DNA of 64,000 nucleotides from Enterococcus_D sp050529585 (GTDB lineage: Bacteria; Bacillota; Bacilli; Lactobacillales; Enterococcaceae): the NCBI RefSeq assembly GCF_050529585.1, contig NZ_CP172882.1, forward strand, positions 806,001 through 870,000, in the 5' to 3' direction. The number at the start of each line of letters is the position of its first letter. Within the stretch, counting starts at the first letter, position 1. The notes under the pieces are model-generated. The model was not told where the DNA came from and ran no database searches. It saw only the letters and a program-made list of their open reading frames with translations. The position numbers and the translations under genes were made by a program. Below, one piece after another: positions 26,009-34,410 of the stretch.

Positions 26009-26046
26009 ACCTTTAATTTGTTTCATTTTACCTTTAGTTTGTTCAT
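26009..26046 (+). promoter_or_regulatory. 21-bp-phased direct repeat, candidate YesN site
   Basis: ACCTTTAATTTGTTTCAT (26009-26026) and ACCTTTAGTTTGTTCAT (26030-26046) start 21 bp apart, two helical turns. Such direct repeats are the usual binding layout of AraC-family activators. The locus encodes an AraC-type response regulator, so this is a good candidate site for activating the importer. Confidence 0.6.
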
Positions 26047-26058
26047 TCATTTCCTTCG

Positions 26059-26073
26059 ATGAAAGCGTTATTC
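26059..26073 (+). promoter_or_regulatory. cre-like CcpA site before the importer
   Basis: ATGAAAGCGTTATTC matches WTGWAARCGYWWWCW at 13 of 15 positions. It lies between the direct repeat and the start codon and is consistent with glucose repression. Confidence 0.5.
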
Positions 26074-26098
26074 TTATACCAGAAGGAGATGATGAAAC

Positions 26099-27034
26099 GT
26101 GAAGAAAAAGGGCTTTTTGAAAAATGTCTGGCAATATAAAGCGCTGATATTGATGGCGATTCCAGGCGTGATTTGGTTTATCTTTTTTTTCTACATACCA
26201 GTATTAGCGAATGTGGTGGCCTTTAAAGACTTCCATATTTCACCAGATGGCTTTTTTGCCAGTCTGAAAGAGAGCCCATGGGTGGGCTTCGATAATTTTA
26301 AATTTTTATTTGCCTCGAATGATGCGTGGCTGATCACTAAAAATACCTTGCTTTATAATATTGTCTTTCTGGCATTCAATCTCTTTTTTGCCATTGCTTT
26401 CGCCATTATTATGAGTGAATTGCGCAATAAAAAATTGGTCAAAGTCTATCACACGATGTCTTTATTGCCTTATTTCCTCTCATGGGTAGTTATTTCTTAT
26501 TTCGTCTACGCCTTTTTAAGTCCAGACAAGGGAATCATCAATCAGTGGATCAATAATATGGGTGGTCAGAGTATTAACTGGTACGCAGATCCAAAATGGT
26601 GGCCATTTATCTTTGTCTTTATGAATGTTTGGAAAAGTTTGGGATACAACAGTATCATCTACTATGCATCAGTGGTCGGAATCGATCAATCTTACTATGA
26701 AGCAGCCATGGTCGATGGGGCCAATAAATGGCAACAGATCAAAAACGTGACCTTGCCGCAATTGTTGCCAATGATTTCAGTATTGTTGATTTTGAATATC
26801 GGTGGTATTTTCAGAGCCGACTTCGGATTGTTCTATCAAGTACCACGAAATTCTGGTGCTTTGTACCAAGTGACAACTGTATTAGACACGTATATCTATA
26901 ACGGATTAACGGCTACTGGTGACTTTGGGATGACGGCTGCAGCTGGATTGTATCAATCAGTTGTCGGTGCATTACTGTTGCTTTTTGCAAATTTGGTTGT
27001 CCGTAAATTAGAACCAGATTCAGCATTATTTTAG
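26099..27034 (+). CDS. Oligosaccharide ABC transporter permease (LplB-like)
   Basis: This 311-aa permease has six membrane segments and a binding-protein-dependent permease EAA loop (EAAMVDGANKWQQIKNVTLPQL). It belongs to the LplB/YtcP group used for complex oligosaccharides. GTG start with AAGGAG 10 nt upstream. It forms an operon with a second permease and a lipoprotein. Its closest functional parallel is the pneumococcal N-glycan importer NgtP1 (established for streptococci, inferred here). No ATPase is encoded nearby. Confidence 0.88.
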   Translation: MKKKGFLKNVWQYKALILMAIPGVIWFIFFFYIPVLANVVAFKDFHISPDGFFASLKESPWVGFDNFKFLFASNDAWLITKNTLLYNIVFLAFNLFFAIAFAIIMSELRNKKLVKVYHTMSLLPYFLSWVVISYFVYAFLSPDKGIINQWINNMGGQSINWYADPKWWPFIFVFMNVWKSLGYNSIIYYASVVGIDQSYYEAAMVDGANKWQQIKNVTLPQLLPMISVLLILNIGGIFRADFGLFYQVPRNSGALYQVTTVLDTYIYNGLTATGDFGMTAAAGLYQSVVGALLLLFANLVVRKLEPDSALF

Positions 27035-27047
27035 GAGGGTGGATCAA

Positions 27048-27968
27048 ATGAAGAAAAAAGTAAAAAAAGTGGAGATTCGCTCCTTCAATCCAACTGTCAA
27101 TTTGATTTTTAATATTGTCATCGCATTGTTTGCATTGTCATGTGTATTGCCGTTTATTTTTGTTATCGCGATTTCACTGACCAGTGAAACGTCACTGGCA
27201 GAAAACGGCTATCGCTTTTGGCCGCAAGAGTTTTCCTTCGCCGCATATAGCTATCTGTTTAGCGGTCGCATGAGCGGCAAGATTTTCCAAGCATTTGGCA
27301 TCTCGATTTTCATCACGGTTTTTGGTACGTTCGTCAATGCTACGATGACCTCACTATATGCCTATGTGATTTCCCGTTCGAACTTTCCATTTCGACGCTT
27401 TTTTACGATCTTTGCCTTGATCACGATGTTGTTCGCACCTGGGATGGTGGCCAACTACTTAGTGATGGTCAACTTGCTTCAATTAAAAGATACGATTTGG
27501 GCATTGATTTTGCCGATGGCATTAGGCCCATTCAATATCTTAGTCATGCGGACCTTTTTCAAGAAAACTGTCCCAGATAGTATCATTGAATCTGCTAGGA
27601 TCGATGGCGCTAGTGAGATGCGGATTTTCATGTCGATCGTTTTGCCATTAGCGGTACCAGGCATTGCCACGATCAGTTTATTTGCGGCATTAGGGTACTG
27701 GAATGATTGGTTCAATGCATTGCTGTATATTCAAAAAGATTCTTTAGTGCCGTTACAAGCACTTTTGATGCGGATCCAAAACAACTTGGACTACTTAGCC
27801 AAAAGTTCAGGCATGGCTGCTCAGATCCAAGGCGGATTGGCCGCTTTGCCAAGCGAGACAGCGCGCATGGCCATTGTCGTAGTTGCAACGTTGCCTATTG
27901 CCATCACCTATCCATTTTTCCAACGTTATTTCGTAGGTGGCTTGACAATCGGCGGCGTGAAAGAATAA
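27048..27968 (+). CDS. Oligosaccharide ABC transporter permease (YtcP/CUT1)
   Basis: This 306-aa partner permease has six membrane segments, EAA loop ESARIDGASEMRIFMSIVLPL and C-terminal FVGGLTIGGVKE, typical of CUT1 MalG-like subunits. I chose ATG 27048 over the upstream GTG because AGGAGG is 9 nt before it. It lies 13 nt after the first permease and 23 nt before the binding lipoprotein. Confidence 0.88.
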   Translation: MKKKVKKVEIRSFNPTVNLIFNIVIALFALSCVLPFIFVIAISLTSETSLAENGYRFWPQEFSFAAYSYLFSGRMSGKIFQAFGISIFITVFGTFVNATMTSLYAYVISRSNFPFRRFFTIFALITMLFAPGMVANYLVMVNLLQLKDTIWALILPMALGPFNILVMRTFFKKTVPDSIIESARIDGASEMRIFMSIVLPLAVPGIATISLFAALGYWNDWFNALLYIQKDSLVPLQALLMRIQNNLDYLAKSSGMAAQIQGGLAALPSETARMAIVVVATLPIAITYPFFQRYFVGGLTIGGVKE

Positions 27969-27991
27969 TAGAAGTAGAGGGAGGAACAAAA

Positions 27992-29461
27992 ATGAAATTG
28001 TGGAAAAAAACAGCATTTGCCGGCATGGCTGCAGCGACAGCTTTGGGGATGGCAGCATGTGGGACCGGTGGGGATACCTCAGATTCAAGCACAAGTGCAG
28101 ATGGTGTCACAACATTGTTGATGTATCAGGTAGGGGATAAACCAGACAACTTTGATGAGTTGATGGAGATCGCCAACAAGCGGATCGAAGAAAAAATCAA
28201 TGCCCGCATCGACTTGCAATACATCGGTTGGGGCGACTGGGATCAAAAGATGAGTACGATCATCTCTTCTGGTGAAAACTATGATATTTCATTGGCGTCA
28301 AATTACGTAGCCAATGCGCAAAAAGGGGCTTATGCAGATTTGACTGAATTGGCGCCTGAATATGCGAAAGAAGCATATGACATGCTGGATGAGTCTTACA
28401 TCAAAGGAAATACGATCGATGGCAAACTCTATGCCTTCCCAGTGAATGGCAATATCTACGCCCAACAAGTGTTGACCTTCAACAAACAATACTTAGACAA
28501 ATATGATATCGATATCAGCGGGATCGAATCCTATGAAGACGCTGAAGCAGCGTTGAAAACATTCCATGAAAAAGAACCAAACATCGCACCATTTGCCATT
28601 GGACAATCTTATAATATCTCTGGCAACTATGACTATGTCATTGGTAAAGAATATCCATTTGCAATCAAATTAGATGGTAACTCAACAGAAATCATCAATC
28701 AATATGAAGATGAAGAGCAAATGGCTAACTTAAAGTTGATGCATAAATGGTATAACGAAGGTTTGATTCCAACCGATGCTGCAACGAACACAACTGGTTA
28801 TCCATTAGAAGGAAATACTTGGTTCATGCGTGAAGAAACACAAGGACCTATGGATTATGGTGATACGATCTTAACCAATGCTGCTGGTCATGAATTGGTT
28901 TCTCGACCAATTACTAAACAATTGAAATCAACGTCACAAACACAAATGGCCAATTTTGTTGTTGCCAATGTATCGAAAAACAAAGAAAAAGCAGTTGAAT
29001 TTTTAGGCTTATTGAATAGCGATGCTGAGTTGTTGAACGGTTTGGTTTGGGGTGTTGAAGGCGAAGCATGGGAAAAAATCGAAGGAAAAGAAGGCAAGAT
29101 TCGATTATTGGACGGCTATCTGCCAAATACCCGTATGTCAGCTTGGAACACAGGAAACAACTTGATTCTTTATACACAAGAGTCTATCACAGATGAAATG
29201 ATCGCTGAACGCGATGAAAATATCGCCAATGCAGAAGCATCACCGATTCTAGGATTCAACTTCAAAACCGATAATGTCAAAACAGAAATCACCAACATCG
29301 CCAACGTGATGAATCGGTATAAATCAAGTTTGACGACTGGAACGATTGATCCTGAAGAAAACGTACCAAAACTTGTGGAAGAATTAAAAACAGCAGGTTG
29401 GGATACAGTACGTGATGAAATGCAAAAACAATTTGACGAGTATCGTGCGAGTCAAGAATAA
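27992..29461 (+). CDS. ABC transporter solute-binding lipoprotein (DUF3502-type)
   Basis: This 489-aa lipoprotein has signal MKLWKKTAFAGMAAATALG and lipobox GMAAC (lipidated Cys near residue 23), then a Ser/Thr/Asp-rich linker. The family 1 extracellular binding fold runs to about residue 380 and ends with the C-terminal region seen in LplA/YtcQ proteins (WDTVRDEMQKQFDEYRA). GAGGAA precedes ATG. It captures the oligosaccharide outside the cell for the two permeases. Given the neighbouring mannosidases, high-mannose glycans are the likely ligand (inference; NgtS-like). Confidence 0.88.
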   Translation: MKLWKKTAFAGMAAATALGMAACGTGGDTSDSSTSADGVTTLLMYQVGDKPDNFDELMEIANKRIEEKINARIDLQYIGWGDWDQKMSTIISSGENYDISLASNYVANAQKGAYADLTELAPEYAKEAYDMLDESYIKGNTIDGKLYAFPVNGNIYAQQVLTFNKQYLDKYDIDISGIESYEDAEAALKTFHEKEPNIAPFAIGQSYNISGNYDYVIGKEYPFAIKLDGNSTEIINQYEDEEQMANLKLMHKWYNEGLIPTDAATNTTGYPLEGNTWFMREETQGPMDYGDTILTNAAGHELVSRPITKQLKSTSQTQMANFVVANVSKNKEKAVEFLGLLNSDAELLNGLVWGVEGEAWEKIEGKEGKIRLLDGYLPNTRMSAWNTGNNLILYTQESITDEMIAERDENIANAEASPILGFNFKTDNVKTEITNIANVMNRYKSSLTTGTIDPEENVPKLVEELKTAGWDTVRDEMQKQFDEYRASQE

Positions 29462-29491
29462 CCAAGATTTTTGATCCTTGATTGAACAGCA

Positions 29492-29548
29492 GGTCAAAGA
29501 GTGATTGCCCAGAACGATAGGTTCAAGCAATGCTCTTTGCCCTTTTTT
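29492..29548 (+). terminator. Terminator after the importer operon
   Basis: An imperfect stem, GGTCAAAGAGTGATTGC with GCAATGCTCTTTGCCC, and a run of six T's. The rest of the 255-nt gap before YesL shows only A/T-rich sequence. Confidence 0.7.
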
Positions 29549-29716
29549 ATCTTGAAAATTTCTGAAAAAAGGCGTTATAAATAACAAGTATTATTGTTTA
29601 GATAAATGCTATTGATTTTTGTACATACTTTGATTAAAAGATTCTCAGCCAGCTTGAGTTGAGATAGAAAAACATGCTACATTTTGTTAAAGGGATATAT
29701 AAAGGAGGAAAAGTGA

Positions 29717-30337
29717 ATGGAAGAAACAGCAACTGGAGGATTAGTCAAAGGGTTTCGGATGATCTGGGCAATCGTAAAATTAAACTTGCTCTTTATTGCC
29801 TTTACTTTCGCAGGGGGCGTTGTTTTTGGGGTTGGTCCAGCCTTTTATACGATCAGCAGTTTGATTGAAACCTATGGATTGGCTTATGAAGAACAAACAT
29901 TTCGTCGAGGATGGCACATGTGGAAAACCGGTTTTTGGCGGGCGAACAAACAATTCTATCTTTTCTTTGCGGTGGCAGGTTTTCTCATGTATAACTTATA
30001 CCTAGCAACGCAAATCCAAGGATTGATTTGGCTGGTCATCTCCTTCGTCTTGATCGTAGTCATTGGTTTATGCGGATTGCTGTATTTCATGTCTGTGACC
30101 TTTGATGCCTGTTACGAGATCTCATTTGGAAACAACCTGAAGCTATCCTTTATCTGTTTATTTTTGCGCATGGGGACTTTCTTAAAATTGATTTTTGGCT
30201 TAATCGGGATCGCTGTGATCACTTGGACCATGAAAGGATTATTTCTTTTTGGTACCTTTAGTTTGATGATGCTTTGGGTCCATGGGGCGCTTCGACCAGA
30301 ACGACAATTGATCGAACGGGACCTGACCGATGCGTAA
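29717..30337 (+). CDS. YesL-like DUF624 membrane protein
   Basis: This 206-aa protein has about five membrane segments and the DUF624 N-terminal pattern (WAIVKLNLLFIAFTFAGGVVFGVGPAFYTI). Such proteins accompany YesM/YesN systems and carbohydrate ABC importers, with unknown function. AAAGGAGG lies 8-9 nt before ATG. It overlaps the sensor kinase by 8 nt, so the two are co-translated. Inference: an accessory to sensing or import of the same glycans. Confidence 0.85.
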   Translation: MEETATGGLVKGFRMIWAIVKLNLLFIAFTFAGGVVFGVGPAFYTISSLIETYGLAYEEQTFRRGWHMWKTGFWRANKQFYLFFAVAGFLMYNLYLATQIQGLIWLVISFVLIVVIGLCGLLYFMSVTFDACYEISFGNNLKLSFICLFLRMGTFLKLIFGLIGIAVITWTMKGLFLFGTFSLMMLWVHGALRPERQLIERDLTDA

Positions 30338-32078
30338 ACGAATGGTCAATTTCTTCAAACATGACTTTTTGATCAATCAACTGATGCAATTATACAGTTT
30401 TTTGCTGGTCATTATGGCTGTTGTGATCATGCTGGCACTAAGTACCTATACGGGAATCGAGCGTTTCAACAACAGCAATCGACTGGCAGAAAACAGCAGC
30501 TTGCAACTGGATACCTATGTCAAAGAACGCAATACGGTCGTTTCAACAGTTTTAGGTGAATTTACCAGTTCGGATACAGCCTTCGAGTCTTTGCGCAACT
30601 ATTTGCAACTATCGTTACCTGACTATTTTTCTTATAGTAATGAAATTTTTCGTCAGACAGGGCAGAGCGTCTATTTGCCCAATATTTTATACCGACTGCT
30701 GCGAGAGCATCCGGATATCGAAGAAATCATTGTCCAATTAGATGAAAGCAATGATTTGCTGGTTGCTTCTCCCCAAGCGCCTTATGGAGAAAAACGAATC
30801 GGCACAAAGCTTGATTTGAAGAATCGATTGTATTTTGTCCGTCCCATCTCGCAACCAAGCAACTATGCCCAACCATTGGGGCAAGTCTATGTCGTCTTTC
30901 AAGCTGATACCGTCATGGCTAATCTCGCTGCAGACAATCAGTCTCACGGCATTGAAAGTTTCTTATACAGCGCCAATGGGCAGCGATTGTTTCAAAGTGC
31001 CAATGGATTGAGCGCAGCAGATGTCAAGAAAATCGATGCTGCCATGGCCCAAAGGCAAGATTATACCAAGCTGCAAAAAGATTATTATCTACATAAACAA
31101 ACAACCGTCAGTGGTGAAATTTCTTTGGTTCTCTTGTCGAAAAATGTCATTTGGCAAGAAATCATCCGTAAAACATTGTTTATCTTTATCATCGGCGCAG
31201 CGGTCATCGGGTTGCTGCTTTGGGTCTTGCAACGAACCTTCAAAAGGTATACATCGCAAGTCAAAAGAATCGTGGCAGCCACAAAGGCTGTTAGTCACGG
31301 TGATTTCAAGAACCAGATCGATACCAGAAATGTCCAGCAAGAGTTGAAAGAAATCGCAGAAGCGATCAACCATATGACCGTCAGTATCAATGATTATATC
31401 GAGGATATTTATACATTGGAAATCAAGCAGCGAGATGCTGACATGCGGGCTTTGCAAGCACAAATCAATCCACATTTTCTTTATAACACATTGGAATATA
31501 TCCGCATGTATGCTTTAAGCCGCAACCAAGAAGAACTAGCGGATGTTGTTTATGCGTTTTCGGCTTTGCTGCGCAACAATACTACCCAAGAAAAAGTCAA
31601 AACCCTTGCAGAAGAAGTTTCTTTCTGTGAAAAATACGTCTATTTGTATCAAATGCGTTATCCAGATAAAATTGCCTATCATGTCACTGTGGATCCAGAA
31701 TTAGCACAATTGTATTTGCCAAAGTTCACATTACAACCTTTGGTAGAAAATTATTTTGTTCATGGGATCGATTACCAGCGCAATGACAATGCCATCAGTA
31801 TCAAAGCTTATCCGATCGATGATCAGATCGTGATCCAAATCAAGGACAATGGCAAAGGGGCAACGAGGGCGCAAGTAACGCAATTAAATGAAACGTTGCG
31901 GATTGCTGAAATTGAGAAACAAACCTCGATCGGTATCAAAAATGTCCATGAACGCTTGCGGGGGATGTTTGGCAGCGGATATCACATGGATATTGATGCG
32001 CAAAAGGATGCAGGATTTTTGATCACGATCTATTTGGCAAAAGATGTGATAAGGAAGGGAATGAACAACGGTGTATAA
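30330..32078 (+). CDS. YesM-like sensor histidine kinase
   Basis: This 582-aa kinase has one membrane segment at about 18-40, an extracellular sensor domain (about 41-275), a second membrane segment (280-300), HAMP (301-355), a His_kinase domain with phospho-acceptor His382 in AQINPHFLYNTLE, and a C-terminal HATPase_c (N-box ENYFVHG, G-box IKDNGKG, SIGIKNVHERL). It pairs with the AraC-type regulator that overlaps it by 8 nt. It probably senses extracellular glycan, possibly through the binding lipoprotein. Confidence 0.92.
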   Translation: MRKRMVNFFKHDFLINQLMQLYSFLLVIMAVVIMLALSTYTGIERFNNSNRLAENSSLQLDTYVKERNTVVSTVLGEFTSSDTAFESLRNYLQLSLPDYFSYSNEIFRQTGQSVYLPNILYRLLREHPDIEEIIVQLDESNDLLVASPQAPYGEKRIGTKLDLKNRLYFVRPISQPSNYAQPLGQVYVVFQADTVMANLAADNQSHGIESFLYSANGQRLFQSANGLSAADVKKIDAAMAQRQDYTKLQKDYYLHKQTTVSGEISLVLLSKNVIWQEIIRKTLFIFIIGAAVIGLLLWVLQRTFKRYTSQVKRIVAATKAVSHGDFKNQIDTRNVQQELKEIAEAINHMTVSINDYIEDIYTLEIKQRDADMRALQAQINPHFLYNTLEYIRMYALSRNQEELADVVYAFSALLRNNTTQEKVKTLAEEVSFCEKYVYLYQMRYPDKIAYHVTVDPELAQLYLPKFTLQPLVENYFVHGIDYQRNDNAISIKAYPIDDQIVIQIKDNGKGATRAQVTQLNETLRIAEIEKQTSIGIKNVHERLRGMFGSGYHMDIDAQKDAGFLITIYLAKDVIRKGMNNGV

Positions 32079-33555
32079 AGCAATGTTCGTGGATGATGAA
32101 TATATGATCCTTGAAGGGCTGAAAATGATTTTGCCATGGCGGGAACTAGGATTTGACGTCGTCTATACAGCCAAAAATGCCTCAGAAGCTTTAGCCTATT
32201 TGGCCGATCATGCTGTCGATTTGCTGATTACTGATATCCAAATGCCAGAAATGAATGGCATTGATATGATCGAACGAGCGCAAAGACAAGGCAGCCATTT
32301 CTTCTCGATCATTCTTTCAGGTTATCAAGAATTCAATTATGTGAAACAAGGTATGGCTCTTGGGGTACGCAATTATTTGGTCAAGCCGGTCAATAAGCAA
32401 GAATTGCAAAAAAGTGTTGAGGCGATTGCCGAAGAATTGGCAGAGCAACAGCAACTAGCAGCGGAAAAAGAACTCTATCAAGAATCAAGCTTGTTGCTAT
32501 GGCTCAATGATGAGTTGAACGAGTCGGAGTATCAGCATTTATTGGCCCTGCAAAAAAGCGATGTCCAGCCACCATATACAGTCTTGCAATTTGTTGGGGA
32601 CCCACATGCACTTACAGCCATCAACAATTTGTGCCAAAAGCAAGGTCAGCCATTTATTTTGCCAGGCAAAATCGGTGAAGGACAACTCACTGTGATTGCC
32701 GTAGGGGAGCGACAACGAATCATTGACTTACTCAATCAAGTCATCGAAACAAACACACCAGCCTCTTGGCAAGTGATCGTCAGTGAAACAGCAGCTGCAT
32801 GGGAAGATGTCTATCATGCCTATGAAAAAATCAAACAAGTCCAAGGCTTGCAAAGTTTTTACCCAGATTTGTTTATGGACGAACCTATCATTCCTGTGTC
32901 GATCTTGGAAAAGAATGAAGACCAGCCGCTGCTTGCTTTCAACAAAGCCTTAACGATTGGGGACCTTAAAACTGTTCAAGCGGAATTGGATGATATTTTC
33001 GGTACCTTGACTCAGGCGCAAGCTGATCCTGAACATGTCCGTTATACGGCATTCCTTTTATTTAATGATATGTACCGCCAATTGACTGCATTATCAGATG
33101 AAAACCATGAGGTGATTTTACATAAAATCAAAGAAGCACCATCCTTGGCAGATTTGCGGGAATTATTCGATGATATCCTCCGTCTAGTGAAGAGCCAGCC
33201 TAGTCAGAAACGCTATTCAGAAATTGTCCAAAAAACGATTCTGCTGATCGAAGAAGGGTTCACCCATGACTTGACCGTTAAAGCAGCGGCTGAAGATCTG
33301 CATGTCAGTGTTGTTTATTTGGGACAACTCTTCAAAAAAGAAACAGAGATGAGCTTCAATCAGTATGTGAATCGGGTACGGATCAAACAAGCCCAAAAAC
33401 TGCTTTTGCAGACCAATCAAACAGTCAGTGAAGTGGGGGATGCGATTGGCTACAACAACACCAATTACTTCTCCAAAATGTTCAAAAAACTGACAGGTAT
33501 AACACCCAAAGAATTCCGCGATAAATATAGTCAACAATATGAATCACTGGATTAA
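32071..33555 (+). CDS. YesN-like AraC-family response regulator
   Basis: This 494-aa protein has a receiver domain (1-120) with phospho-acceptor Asp55 in LLITDIQMPEMNG and acidic pocket VDDE. A central linker region (about 130-380) is followed by a C-terminal AraC DNA-binding domain with two helix-turn-helix units (about 395-488, including VSVVYLGQLFKKETEMSFNQYV and IGYNNTNYFSKMFKKLTGITPKEFR). GTG start with GGAAGGG upstream, overlapping the kinase gene. It is likely to activate the importer operon via the phased direct repeats before it. Confidence 0.93.
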   Translation: MYKAMFVDDEYMILEGLKMILPWRELGFDVVYTAKNASEALAYLADHAVDLLITDIQMPEMNGIDMIERAQRQGSHFFSIILSGYQEFNYVKQGMALGVRNYLVKPVNKQELQKSVEAIAEELAEQQQLAAEKELYQESSLLLWLNDELNESEYQHLLALQKSDVQPPYTVLQFVGDPHALTAINNLCQKQGQPFILPGKIGEGQLTVIAVGERQRIIDLLNQVIETNTPASWQVIVSETAAAWEDVYHAYEKIKQVQGLQSFYPDLFMDEPIIPVSILEKNEDQPLLAFNKALTIGDLKTVQAELDDIFGTLTQAQADPEHVRYTAFLLFNDMYRQLTALSDENHEVILHKIKEAPSLADLRELFDDILRLVKSQPSQKRYSEIVQKTILLIEEGFTHDLTVKAAAEDLHVSVVYLGQLFKKETEMSFNQYVNRVRIKQAQKLLLQTNQTVSEVGDAIGYNNTNYFSKMFKKLTGITPKEFRDKYSQQYESLD

Positions 33556-33604
33556 TTCGATTTTTTAGGTAAAAATACGACAAATCTTTCAGAAAAGATA
33601 GTAA

Positions 33605-33619
33605 TTTGAACGCTTTCAA
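33605..33619 (-). promoter_or_regulatory. cre-like site upstream of the YczE-like gene
   Basis: On the minus strand TTGAAAGCGTTCAAA fits the CcpA cre consensus at 13 of 15 positions. It lies about 20-70 nt before the possible start codons of the downstream gene. Confidence 0.4.
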
Positions 33620-33634
33620 GGTAAACTAGAAAGC

Positions 33635-34279
33635 GTGTGTTCAATGATAAATGAAAGAAAAGAGCGTGATGTCGTGAAAGAAACTAAAAAAATTGGACAA
33701 GTATTTTTAGGAACAGGTTTGATTGCATTGGCCGTTTCCTTATTGATCACTGCCCATCAAGGGTATGATACGATCAGTACCTTTTTATTGGGTATTTTAA
33801 ACTTTGTAGATCTGCCTTTTTGGATCGCAAGCCTTTGTTTTAATTGTGTTGTTTTAGTGATTGTTGCTGTGTTGGGGCGTGAAGAGTTAGGGATCGGCAG
33901 TTTCATCAATGGGATCGGTCTTGGTTTGTTGATTGGGATCTTTGAGCCGATGTTGGACAAAGTATCGGTCCATCTGCCGTTTTATTCTTGGCTCGCTATT
34001 ATTGCTGCACCGATTTTATTTGGCATCGGGGCTGGGATCTATGTATCCTCTAACAAAGGGTCAGCTGCTTTAGAAGCACTGACTGCTTTGATTTATAAAC
34101 GGACAAAATTGACCCAAAAAACGATCCGTATCGGCTTAGATGCTGCAATGGTCTTGATCGGGTTTGCCTTAGGTGCAAGTGTTGGTTTGGGGACACTGTT
34201 GTGTATCGTCTTCATCGGACCGATTTTTGAGGCCACCTTGAAATTCTTAGCTGCACACGCACCAGCAAAACAAAAATGA
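33635..34279 (+). CDS. YczE/YitT-like integral membrane protein
   Basis: A protein of about 200 aa with five to six membrane helices and glycines typical of the YczE/YyaS family (GLLIGIFEPMLD, GIGAGIYVSSNKGSAALEALT). The start is ambiguous. The first Met gives 214 aa, but the GTG at 33674 (VKETKKIGQVFLGTG) matches where homologues usually begin, although it lacks a clear ribosome site. Function unknown; YczE in Bacillus affects surfactin production. Single gene, ended by a terminator. Confidence 0.75.
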   Translation: MCSMINERKERDVVKETKKIGQVFLGTGLIALAVSLLITAHQGYDTISTFLLGILNFVDLPFWIASLCFNCVVLVIVAVLGREELGIGSFINGIGLGLLIGIFEPMLDKVSVHLPFYSWLAIIAAPILFGIGAGIYVSSNKGSAALEALTALIYKRTKLTQKTIRIGLDAAMVLIGFALGASVGLGTLLCIVFIGPIFEATLKFLAAHAPAKQK

Positions 34280-34287
34280 TGTGGTTG

Positions 34288-34311
34288 AGCTGCCTTGATG
34301 GCGGCTTTTTT
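34288..34311 (+). terminator. Terminator
   Basis: AGCTGCC-ttgat-GGCGGCT stem (34288-34294 with 34300-34306, one G-U pair) followed by six T's. Confidence 0.8.
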
Positions 34312-34410
34312 GATACGTAAAGCAATAAGATAGTCTAGCCAAAAAGCGCATTTATTCCATGGTTCAAGTGAACAATAATTGGGTATACTGGGATACAAAG
34401 GAGGAATAAA

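Noticed and set aside
27707..27991. Upstream extension of the glycan-binding lipoprotein inside the permease gene
   Set aside because: The signal peptide with lipobox begins at 27992 and a good ribosome site lies before it. The extension is out of frame with a real permease gene.
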